A stretch of 14,637 nucleotides of DNA from an uncultured Phycisphaerales bacterium (GTDB lineage Bacteria > Planctomycetota > Phycisphaerae > UBA1845 > CAIVHJ01), in contig CAIVHJ010000416.1 in NCBI GenBank assembly GCA_903905665.1, positions 1 to 14,637 of the forward strand, written 5' to 3'. How positions within the stretch are numbered: the stretch's first letter is position 1; the number at the start of each line of letters is the position of its first letter. Position numbers and translations under genes: made by a program. Below are positions 7,089-13,422 of the stretch, in pieces. The notes beneath the pieces were generated by a model. It saw only the letters and a program-made list of their open reading frames with translations, was not told the DNA's origin and did not search any database.

Positions 7089-7108
7089 AGTACGTTATCA
7101 TAAATTCA

Positions 7109-8218
7109 TCATACACGATCCCCTCGAAACGGATCACGATCCTCTTTGCTCACGTGGATTTTCGTATCAGGAAGCAAGTCTTGCAAGCGTTTCGAGAGTG
7201 GTTCCAGTACGGGTCGTTCGCTTGCCCAGTGGCCTAATGCGACGGCGTGGATGCCGATTCGTTCGAGCATTCGGGCGTCATGATGGCGGATGTCGCCGGT
7301 GACGATGCAATCTGTCGGTCCCGGGGCGCACTTCAGGGGCCACCGGCCCGCCGATCCCGGAAGCACCAGCACGCGCTGAATCTGTGCCGCAAAATCCCCC
7401 ACGATAACCGGCGTGGTGGTGGGCGTTTTCTTCTTCAAGTCCGCGAGCAAAGCGGTGACAGAAACCGGTTCGGGCAAAATTCCGATTCGGCCGATTCCAC
7501 CGACCGTTCGCGGTTGCAAGGGATAGATGTCGAATGCGGGTTCCTCATAGGGATGCGAGTTACGAACGGCGGAAACCACTGCCGGAATCGCCTCCTGAGG
7601 GACCACCATCTCCAGCCGGATTTCCGCTACGGTTTCATAGCGTCCTGCTTTTCCGATTGCGGGGTTTGACGTTTGGCTGCCCAAAAAAGTACCTGTTCCG
7701 GGAATCCGGAAACTGCATCGCGTGTACTGGCCGATGATTCCGGCGCCGGCGGCGGACATGGCCTCGGCCACTCGATCCGCATGGTCCGGCGGTACGAATA
7801 CGACGATCTTGCATTTTCGTTTGGCGTCATCGACATATTCGAACGGCTGGAGTTGTACGGCTCCGCAAATCTTCGCCAGCACGTCGCAGGTCCCTCCATC
7901 GGCGGCATCCAGCGCCGTGTGCATCGAATAGATTGCAATTCCCGCCCGAATGGCTCGCCAGACCAGCGAATCGGTCTCCAGACTTCCGGCGCGAAGGGAC
8001 GAAATCGGTTTGAACAGCGGCGGGTGGTAGGCCATGATCAAAGCGACCTTGTGCCGGACCGCTTCGTCCAGAACCTCCGGCGTCAGGTCGATCGTCAGCA
8101 GGATCGACGCACAGTCCGCGGCTTCGTCACCTGCCAGCAGTCCGACGTTGTCCCACTCCTGCGCCAGATGCAACGGTGCCACTTGTCCCAGAATTTGACA
8201 GACATCGCCGATGTTCAT
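7109..8218 (-). CDS. Nif3-like dinuclear metal center protein (YqfO type, with insert)
   Basis: A 369-residue member of the Nif3/DUF34 family, matching the long bacterial form. Visible: EWDNVGLLAGD at 21-31; the metal-binding AYHPPLFKPI with H65; HTALDAADGG with H100 and D104; a CutA/PII-like inserted domain at about 135-235 (CKIVVFVPPDHADRVAEAM, ending near SHPYEEPAFDIYPL); then TGDIRHHDA at 307-315 and GHWASERP with H330 and E334. The family carries two metal ions and forms toroidal hexamers. It was long labelled GTP cyclohydrolase 1 type 2, but its cellular role is not settled. Expected in the cytosol. A good extended -10 promoter lies just upstream, and the gene probably heads the leftward block. 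The Shine-Dalgarno is weak (GGAATCGG). Confidence 0.93.
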   Translation of the reverse strand: MNIGDVCQILGQVAPLHLAQEWDNVGLLAGDEAADCASILLTIDLTPEVLDEAVRHKVALIMAYHPPLFKPISSLRAGSLETDSLVWRAIRAGIAIYSMHTALDAADGGTCDVLAKICGAVQLQPFEYVDDAKRKCKIVVFVPPDHADRVAEAMSAAGAGIIGQYTRCSFRIPGTGTFLGSQTSNPAIGKAGRYETVAEIRLEMVVPQEAIPAVVSAVRNSHPYEEPAFDIYPLQPRTVGGIGRIGILPEPVSVTALLADLKKKTPTTTPVIVGDFAAQIQRVLVLPGSAGRWPLKCAPGPTDCIVTGDIRHHDARMLERIGIHAVALGHWASERPVLEPLSKRLQDLLPDTKIHVSKEDRDPFRGDRV

Positions 8219-8248
8219 GGGGCCGATTCCATTCTCTTATTGGGGCAG

Positions 8249-8276
8249 ATTATAGCATAATTCCGAATCATGTTCA
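8249..8276 (-). promoter_or_regulatory. Extended -10 promoter of the nif3-family gene
   Basis: Reading leftward: TGAACA (8276-8271, four of six to the -35 consensus), 16 bp, then TGC directly joined to a perfect TATAAT (8254-8249), which makes an extended -10. Transcription would start near 8242, 24 bases before the ATG. This is the best-looking promoter in the window. Confidence 0.55.
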
Positions 8277-8299
8277 TTTCGATCCGTCTGGTGTATCTT
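8271..8299 (+). promoter_or_regulatory. Weak candidate promoter of the methyltransferase, possibly leaderless
   Basis: TGTTCA (8271-8276), a 17-bp spacer, and TATCTT (8294-8299). The next ATG begins seven bases later, at the expected start of transcription, and no Shine-Dalgarno is present, so the message could be leaderless. The -35 would occupy the same six bases as the -35 of the divergent nif3-family promoter. Weak consensus match. Confidence 0.22.
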
Positions 8300-8306
8300 G
8301 TCCTGT

Positions 8307-9122
8307 ATGAAGCGAAGGTATCCATCGCGAAAGAAATCTCCCGATGGTTTGTCCTTGGAAACTGGTTGGGATTCCGTGGCGCAGTGGTATGACCGACTGG
8401 TGGGGGATGAGGGTTCGGATTACCATCGCAACGTCATCCTGCCCGCCGTGATTCGACTTCTCGATCCGAGACCGTCCGATCGTCTCCTTGATTTGTGCTG
8501 TGGGCAGGGGGTTTTGACTCGATTCCTGATCGACAAGGGTTTGCATCATATTCTGGCAGTCGATGCTAGCCCTCAGTTGATCGCGGCCGCCCAGTCTCGC
8601 GGTTCATGCCCCGTCGGTGTCCGATTTGTCGTTTCCGACGCCTGCCGACCTGCTTCGTGGGCCGATGGAACGTTTGATGCCGCCGCCTGCATTTTGGCGA
8701 TTCACGACCTCGAAAATCTCGACGGATTATTCGCCAATCTTGCGCGAGCGATGAAATCCGATGGCCGGGCGGTTGTGGTCCTCATGCACCCGTGTTTTCG
8801 GATTCCCCGGCAATCGCACTGGGGCTGGGATGAGGACAAGAAGATTCAATATCGGCGGATGGACCGCTATGTCACGTCTATGGCGATTCCCGTCACCACC
8901 CACCCCGGGAAAAAGTCCGGTGAGCAAACCCTCTTTTACCATCGGCCACTGGGGGAGTATCTCAACGCCCTTCGGCGGGTGGGCTTGGTGGTAGCAGGTG
9001 CGGAGGAACTTGTCAGCCACCGCCGTTCGCAACCGGGTTCCCGAAGCCGAGGCGAACACCGGTCCGCTGCTGAATTTCCCGTCTTTTTGGCTTTGCGGGT
9101 GATCAAACATCCAAGCGGATGA
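8307..9122 (+). CDS. Class I SAM-dependent methyltransferase
   Basis: A 271-residue cytosolic protein with the Rossmann methyltransferase core. WDSVAQWYDRLVG at 21-33 is the typical N-terminal helix. Motif I is LLDLCCGQGVLTRFL (D62, G66, G68), with a second Cys where many relatives have DxGCG. Motif II is AVDAS with the SAM-ribose acid D86. FVVSDA at 107-112 and FDAAACILAIHDLEN at 123-137 fit motifs III and IV. After the core is a lid-like region with MHPCFR and FYHRPLGEYLNALRRVGL, found in Methyltransf_11/25-type enzymes. The substrate cannot be told from sequence. The ATG at 8307 is preferred; a TTG at 8298 would add three residues. No Shine-Dalgarno is seen. Divergent from the nif3-family gene. 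Confidence 0.85.
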   Translation: MKRRYPSRKKSPDGLSLETGWDSVAQWYDRLVGDEGSDYHRNVILPAVIRLLDPRPSDRLLDLCCGQGVLTRFLIDKGLHHILAVDASPQLIAAAQSRGSCPVGVRFVVSDACRPASWADGTFDAAACILAIHDLENLDGLFANLARAMKSDGRAVVVLMHPCFRIPRQSHWGWDEDKKIQYRRMDRYVTSMAIPVTTHPGKKSGEQTLFYHRPLGEYLNALRRVGLVVAGAEELVSHRRSQPGSRSRGEHRSAAEFPVFLALRVIKHPSG

Positions 9123-9156
9123 GGCTGAAAATTTGCTCTTCCAGCGATCTTTGCTG

Positions 9157-9185
9157 TTCACACATTGACGAGATTGTGTTACCAT
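9157..9185 (+). promoter_or_regulatory. Predicted promoter of the SH3-protein/lipoprotein unit
   Basis: TTCACA at 9157-9162 (five of six to the -35 consensus), a 17-bp spacer, and TACCAT at 9180-9185 (four of six to the -10 consensus). The start would lie near 9192, about 49 bases before the ATG at 9241. It sits in the gap after the methyltransferase, so the following two genes may be transcribed on their own. Confidence 0.4.
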
Positions 9186-9240
9186 ATCCCCCATCAAACG
9201 TGGATCAATAGGTTAATGCTTGTGCAAGGAGGGTGATGTC

Positions 9241-10545
9241 ATGAGAACACACCTGTTGGCGGCATTGTGGGTAGGATGGATGTTCGGTCCGTGGGTTTTG
9301 GCTCAGGAGGCGACGCCATCGACCACCCCACCACCCGAAGAAACCCAACCGACTCCCAACGATTCTGTGGATACTCAATCCCAGCCGTCGGAGATCCCCT
9401 CACCGGCTATTCAATCCGGGCGGATTACGGGGGACAACGTTCGCGTCCGTAGCGGTCCGGGGACAGGCTATTATGAAGTGACTCGTTTGAACAAAGGGGA
9501 GCGGGTTCAGGTCGTTGAATCCAAGTTCGGATGGGTTGCGATCAAGCCGACCAAAAATTGTTTTAGCCTGATCGCCAAAGAGTACATCGATCCTGATCAG
9601 AACAACAAAGGCGTCGTCAACGGAGATCGCGTGGCGGTTCGTCCGGGAAGCGATTCTTATCAGGGACCCTATTACGCCAAGCAGACCCATCTCGATCGCG
9701 GTCAGAGTGTGACTTTGCTGGGGGAACTCGGAGAGTACTACAAGATTCCGCCACCCGACGATGCTCGTGTTTATGTCAGCGCTGATTTTGTGCAGATTGT
9801 CTCCGACGCAGAGTCCGCATCTCAGGAAACCACACCCGAACTCACCCAGACCCACGATACGAATTTGCCCGAAAAACCGAAGGAAAAAATCGACACCCGG
9901 CAGTATCAAAAACAGATCGATGCCATCGAAGTCGATTTGCAGCAGGAGTTCCAGAAAGACATTTTCAGCCGTCAACTGCAATCGTTTATCGAGCGATTCT
10001 CAAAAATCGCCAAACAGACCGACGACGACGGGGCTCGTCAGTATGCCGAGGTCCGCATCGAACAACTCGTAAAAGTCACTGAGAACATTCGCGTTGTGGG
10101 TGAAATGCGGCGCCTTTCAACCGATATCGAGAATGGGCGAAATCTGTACAACGAACAACGGGCCGGCATCAAACCCGCGGGAATTCTTCAGGGTGGGCCC
10201 GAGTTTGACATTCGCGGAAAAATGCTGCGAAGTTCCGCCTATACCAATCCGATTGGGCCGAGGCGATTCCGACTGGTCGATCCTGCTGATACCAGCGACT
10301 ACCCGCACACCATCGCCTATGTCGAAATTGAACAGGGTTCCTCGATCGACCCCGAAACGTTTCTGGGCCGTTACGTCGGTGTGCGGTCCAAAGGTTACCG
10401 ACTCGTCGAAGGGACCGTCGAACCGATCAAGGTCTATGTCGCCTCCGATATCGTGATTTTGGAACAACCCCTGAATCCCGAAGAAACCCCGACTCCGGCC
10501 GAGCAACCCTCGACCCAGGGTCAGAACCAAAACCCAAAGGGTTAA
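9241..10545 (+). CDS. Exported bacterial SH3-domain protein with coiled-coil middle
   Basis: A 434-residue secreted or periplasmic protein of unknown function. The start is fixed by AAGGAGG (9226-9232) eight bases before the ATG; a TTG at 9220 lies upstream of that site and is not used. Signal peptide MRTHLLAALWVGWMFGPWVLA is probably cut after A21. A Pro/Thr/Gln-rich linker follows. First SH3-like domain at about 60-117 (GDNVRVRSGPGTGYYEVTRL, GERVQVVES, GWVAI), second at about 125-187 (GDRVAVRPGSDS, RGQSVTLLGE, VYVSADFVQIV). Residues 218-298 are charged and helical, probably coiled coil. Residues 340-410 form a beta-rich end (FLGRYVGVRSKGYRL, VYVASDIVIL), possibly a third SH3-like unit, then a Pro/Gln tail. 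Such SH3 domains often bind peptidoglycan or other wall components, so an envelope role is likely but unproven. The small lipoprotein gene follows after three bases. Confidence 0.82.
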   Translation: MRTHLLAALWVGWMFGPWVLAQEATPSTTPPPEETQPTPNDSVDTQSQPSEIPSPAIQSGRITGDNVRVRSGPGTGYYEVTRLNKGERVQVVESKFGWVAIKPTKNCFSLIAKEYIDPDQNNKGVVNGDRVAVRPGSDSYQGPYYAKQTHLDRGQSVTLLGELGEYYKIPPPDDARVYVSADFVQIVSDAESASQETTPELTQTHDTNLPEKPKEKIDTRQYQKQIDAIEVDLQQEFQKDIFSRQLQSFIERFSKIAKQTDDDGARQYAEVRIEQLVKVTENIRVVGEMRRLSTDIENGRNLYNEQRAGIKPAGILQGGPEFDIRGKMLRSSAYTNPIGPRRFRLVDPADTSDYPHTIAYVEIEQGSSIDPETFLGRYVGVRSKGYRLVEGTVEPIKVYVASDIVILEQPLNPEETPTPAEQPSTQGQNQNPKG

Positions 10546-10548
10546 TCA

Positions 10549-10752
10549 ATGATCAAACGATGGAAACAGGTTCAATGGATGCTCCTTAGTCTTACGACGT
10601 GTGGAGTTCTGTTTCTAACCAACGGGTGCGCGTTCGACACTCAGGCCTTCTTGAATACCGCTGCGGTGGGGGTATTGGACTCGGTGGCCTCCAATTTTCT
10701 TACGACGTTTCTGTCGCAACTTCTGAATATCTCGCCCACGTTTACGATTTGA
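10549..10752 (+). CDS. Small lipoprotein, 67 residues
   Basis: MIKRWKQVQ, a hydrophobic segment MLLSLTTCGVLFL, then T-N-G-C with C27 as the likely lipidated cysteine. The mature part is about 41 residues, ends with PTFTI, and is mildly hydrophobic (AFLNTAAVGVLDSVASNFL). The -2 residue Asn is less common in lipoboxes, so lipidation is probable, not certain. The start is only three bases after the stop of the SH3-domain gene. Its AAAGGG lies in the last codons of that gene, so the two are probably co-transcribed and translationally coupled. I do not recognise the family. Because it is short it could be missed by gene finders, but the signal sequence, the ribosome site and the tight spacing support it. 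Confidence 0.68.
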   Translation: MIKRWKQVQWMLLSLTTCGVLFLTNGCAFDTQAFLNTAAVGVLDSVASNFLTTFLSQLLNISPTFTI

Positions 10753-10843
10753 GACTTCCGGTTGTTGCCATTGATTTCATCACGGGAATGTTTCCAATAT
10801 TGACGGATTGGGATGCTGCACAGGCGGTGAAAATGCAGACGGT

Positions 10844-11875
10844 TCATTCCGGAGGTTGGAAGACGCGTAACTGGTCGGTGCTGAGTTTTTTGAGGCGGGT
10901 GGTGGCATTGAGCATCGCGCCGGAGGCTTGCGGATCTTTGCTGAGATGACGTTCAAATAACACGGACAGAGATCGGAAGGCATCGTACGCCTGTGTGAAA
11001 ATCTGCCGGAATCGTTCAGTCTTCCAAATCCCACGTCCCTCCAAATCCGAGACGATCAGACACGCGCGCGATCCCTCCAGAAAATCAGGCATCTGGGCGG
11101 CGGCATAAGCGAGGGCGTGGATTTGCCATTCGGGGTTGCCCACGTTGGCCGCCGGTGGCGGCGTGTGCTGAAGCCGAATTCCACGGCTCAGAATGTCAGG
11201 GAATTTCCACATCGAACACAGTTCGGCTCCGAGCGTCGGATGATCCGTTCCGAACACCTGAGCCTCCTGATCCAGCACCGAGGCGTCGGACCATCCGTGC
11301 GATCCCGACCACATCGTTCGAAACGCCTGCTCGTTTATCTTCGCCAGCAGAATCAACCCCACATCCTGAAGCAGTCCCACTAAAAAAGCTTCGTCCAGCA
11401 GAGGCGAACCCATCTGGCGGGCGATTTCCCTTGCCAAAACCGCCATCAACAGCGACCGCTCCCAATAGGATTCAAAATCAAACGAAGATGAGGCTGCCTC
11501 ACGAATGACATCGGCGATTTTGTATCCCAGTCCGATGGTACGCACTTCGTTCAAACCCAGAACGGTCAGCGCGCGAACGACCGACGTGACCGACTGCACC
11601 TGTCCGTAATACGCAGAGTTCGCCATTCGCAAAATCCGAACCGACAAACCCGTATCGGAATGAATGATCGTCCCCAACTTCTTGTAACTGATGTTGACGT
11701 CGCGGCACATGTCGATGAGCAGCGCCGTCGAAGCCGGAAGGGTGGGAATATGGATGTCGCCGCGCTGGCCCTTCAGGAACGCCTGCGCGTTCTGCCGCCG
11801 CTCGGCGGCATTGATGCGCGCCGCCGTATTGGGTGTGGATTCCGGCCGAATGAGGGCCTCACCTGAATCTGCCAT
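10844..11875 (-). CDS. HDOD-domain signalling protein
   Basis: A 343-residue protein with an HDOD domain at about 43-240: IPTLPASTALLIDMC, LGTIIHSDTGLSVRILRMANSAYYG, TSVVRALTVLGLNEVRTIGLG, then YWERSLLMAVLAREIARQM and EAFLVGLLQDVGLILLA. The position of the HD pair reads Q170-D171, and HDOD domains as a family lack the full HD metal set, so it is not expected to be a phosphodiesterase. HDOD proteins act in signalling, stress or motility responses, usually by protein contacts. No second domain is present; residues 1-40 are polar and the last 100 residues are helical. The ATG at 11875 has AAGGGA seven bases upstream; a longer frame reaches 11917 without a better site. Convergent with the small lipoprotein (91 bp apart, no terminator seen) and divergent from tadA. 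Confidence 0.86.
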   Translation of the reverse strand: MADSGEALIRPESTPNTAARINAAERRQNAQAFLKGQRGDIHIPTLPASTALLIDMCRDVNISYKKLGTIIHSDTGLSVRILRMANSAYYGQVQSVTSVVRALTVLGLNEVRTIGLGYKIADVIREAASSSFDFESYWERSLLMAVLAREIARQMGSPLLDEAFLVGLLQDVGLILLAKINEQAFRTMWSGSHGWSDASVLDQEAQVFGTDHPTLGAELCSMWKFPDILSRGIRLQHTPPPAANVGNPEWQIHALAYAAAQMPDFLEGSRACLIVSDLEGRGIWKTERFRQIFTQAYDAFRSLSVLFERHLSKDPQASGAMLNATTRLKKLSTDQLRVFQPPE

Positions 11876-11953
11876 GCAGAATCCCTTTACGCCAGACGAA
11901 GATTGCCCACATCTCACAAAGTTGCCAGATCGGCCCGTCGCGGGAAAATCTCC

Positions 11954-12000
11954 GAGTGATGCCTTTCACTTATCGGGTAAAAGGATGTCCCGCATCACTC
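11954..12000. repeat. Inverted repeat / two-tier hairpin in the HDOD-tadA intergenic region
   Basis: GAGTGATGC at 11954-11962 and GCATCACTC at 11992-12000 pair perfectly over nine bases. Inside the 29-base loop, CTTT (11963-11966) can pair with AAAG (11980-11983). A competing pairing is possible between GCGGGA (11940-11945) and TCCCGC (11988-11993). A second small stem, GCCTCC/GGAGGT, lies at 12017-12035. The rest of this 267-bp gap holds no gene that I can support. Confidence 0.45.
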
Positions 12001-12064
12001 CCCGTTGATGAACCTTGCCTCCTGCCCCTGGAGGTTTCGCTGATATGACTCTCCTCAAGAAACA

Positions 12065-12092
12065 TGGACCAATCCGTTTCTCGATGTAAAAT
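12065..12092 (+). promoter_or_regulatory. Predicted promoter of tadA
   Basis: TGGACC at 12065-12070 (four of six to the -35 consensus), a 16-bp spacer, and TAAAAT at 12087-12092 (five of six to the -10 consensus). The start would be near 12099, about 44 bases before the tadA ATG. Confidence 0.4.
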
Positions 12093-12142
12093 GAGGAGTA
12101 CCGGAGCGTGTCATTCGTTGTTCCCATAAAAGCGGGCCTTTC

Positions 12143-12628
12143 ATGCCGGATGAGATTTCATTATTGCCGAACCCGGATCAAGACGTGCAGTTCATGCGAC
12201 TGGCGTTGCGGGAGGCCGAGGCGGCTTTTGAAGAAGATGAGATTCCCGTCGGGGCGGTTGTGGTTTGGCAGAATCAGATTATCGGACGGGGGCATAACCA
12301 GCGTGAACGACTGAACGATCCGACGGCCCACGCCGAAATGATCGCCCTGACCGCTGCCGCGGCTCATCAGGGGACTTGGCGGCTTCACGACTGCACCATG
12401 TTTGTCACGCTGGAACCCTGCCCCATGTGCACCGGCGCCCTGGTGTTGGCGAGAATTTCCCGACTGGTCTTCGGCGCGTCGGATCCCAAGGCCGGCGCCT
12501 GCGGTTCGCTTTTTGCGATTCACGACGACCCACGACTCAACCACCGAATTCCCGTCACTTCGGGCGTGCTCGAATCGCCGTGCGCCGATCTGCTGCGGGA
12601 TTTCTTTGCTGCCCGGCGCATAGAATAA
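12143..12628 (+). CDS. tadA: tRNA-specific adenosine deaminase TadA
   Basis: Deaminates the wobble adenosine A34 of tRNA-Arg(ACG) to inosine in the cytosol. The 161-residue protein has usual family length and an intact zinc site: H63-A-E65 (TAHAEM, with E65 as the proton shuttle) and PCPMC with C93 and C96. EIPVGAVVVW at 33-42, GRGHNQRE at 48-55 and GASDPKAGACGSL at 111-123 are typical of TadA; the last also helps separate it from guanine and cytosine deaminases. The N-terminal 14 residues extend slightly beyond the conserved core. The Shine-Dalgarno is weak. The gene appears monocistronic: its own predicted promoter, the divergent HDOD gene behind it, and a stem-loop directly after the stop. 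Confidence 0.95.
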   Translation: MPDEISLLPNPDQDVQFMRLALREAEAAFEEDEIPVGAVVVWQNQIIGRGHNQRERLNDPTAHAEMIALTAAAAHQGTWRLHDCTMFVTLEPCPMCTGALVLARISRLVFGASDPKAGACGSLFAIHDDPRLNHRIPVTSGVLESPCADLLRDFFAARRIE

Positions 12629-12669
12629 CGCAACAATTCCCTGCTCCAGTCCGTCAGGGGATTGTTGCG
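12629..12669. terminator. 15-bp stem-loop right after tadA, possibly a bidirectional terminator
   Basis: CGCAACAATTCCCTG (12629-12643) pairs with CAGGGGATTGTTGCG (12655-12669) over 15 positions, with a single T-G wobble and an 11-base loop. It begins at the base after the tadA stop codon. On the plus strand it is followed by only TTT and then CGG, so a proper U tract is missing. The gene on the other side is convergent and ends at 12703, so the stem could serve both transcripts. Confidence 0.6.
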
Positions 12670-12702
12670 TTTCGGTAAGCGCACCTGCAACCGTTTCGCG
12701 GG

Positions 12703-13032
12703 TCAGCGCACCTTCTCGATAGGAACCGTGAATTCAGAATCTGAATAGGTTACGGTTTCGACTTGATCCCCTCGAACCACCATGACGGTCCATGGCCGCT
12801 TTGCTTTGGGCGATGCCTTTTGCGAATCGGGCGTTCCTTCTCGGGCCGCACGATTCGTAACGAGGACGCCTGAATTCGCAGTTCCATTGGACATTGTGAT
12901 TTGAGAATACCCGGTCACTGTCGTTTCGGAAGCGGTTACTTTGTCTGGTGAATGCATCCAGGATTTCGCCGCCACTACACTGGCTGTCAGCGCCAGCGCC
13001 ACCGCCATGATCATCCATGTGTGTTTCTTCAT
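12703..13032 (-). CDS. Small exported protein, family not recognised
   Basis: A 109-residue protein with a clear signal peptide: MKKHTW, hydrophobic MIMAVALALTASVV, and a likely cut after A22 (V-A-A before K-S). The mature part of about 87 residues has no cysteine, is rich in Thr/Ser, and ends in a beta-like stretch (PWTVMVVRGDQVETVTYS). The Shine-Dalgarno GAGGG lies eight to nine bases before the ATG. Lys/Pro-rich residues near 72-80 suggest an exposed linker. Probably periplasmic or surface-located. No function can be inferred. It ends about 33 bp from the stem-loop downstream of the convergent tadA. Confidence 0.65.
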   Translation of the reverse strand: MKKHTWMIMAVALALTASVVAAKSWMHSPDKVTASETTVTGYSQITMSNGTANSGVLVTNRAAREGTPDSQKASPKAKRPWTVMVVRGDQVETVTYSDSEFTVPIEKVR

Positions 13033-13422
13033 CTAAAAGCCCTCGTTTGATTCCTGCGGATAGGTTGTTTCTGATCGACAATCTTCCAATGCGCATTAGT
13101 CATCGGAAGGTCCGACGCAAAACCCACAACCGATCTTCTCGCTAATTCATCTGGTGGACGGATCCGTTTGATGAAGCGTATCAGCGATTGAAATATGGTT
13201 TTCCGCACGATTGCGACGTAGTGTCTTGTACTACATGGACTTTCGCCGGGGACATCGGTGCTTGAAAACATCTTGAAACCCTGCGAAGATTCGTCCAGCG
13301 AATCGCGGTTTTCCTCTCCACCACGTGTTGTTATTCGGCGGTTGATTTTTGGGGAACGGTTTGTGTGGTCGAGTATCCCCAAGAGGCTTCTCGTGAATCT
13401 CGTGGAGTTGATGGGGTCGGTC
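13033..13422. other. 390-bp gap between the small exported protein gene and recJ
   Basis: No gene is supported here. A minus-strand frame is open across the whole gap and into recJ; a possible start at 13271 (AGGG upstream) would give 80 codons ending at 13029 with an ATGA overlap onto the next start. Its use of AGA, AGG, ATA and TTA is unlike the neighbours. Short inverted repeats are GTAGT/ACTAC (13218-13234), GATTCG/CGAATC (13288-13304) and TTGGGGA/TCCCCAA (13349-13382). The last could form in the recJ leader and ends at the AAGAGG just upstream of an alternative GTG start at 13393. No convincing promoter was found. Confidence 0.4.

Noticed and set aside
12045..12089. 14-residue frame after GGAGG upstream of tadA, as a leader peptide
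   Set aside because: The ribosome site is ten bases away and part of a small stem, the best tadA promoter lies at its end, and there is no run of regulatory codons.
12108..12314. GTG-started frame with a GGAG-like site overlapping tadA
   Set aside because: Almost all of it is the +1 shadow of tadA and it lacks any motif.
12629..12720. SRP RNA gene near tadA, as in some Firmicutes
   Set aside because: The conserved SRP RNA apical loop sequence is absent on both strands; only a simple stem-loop is present.
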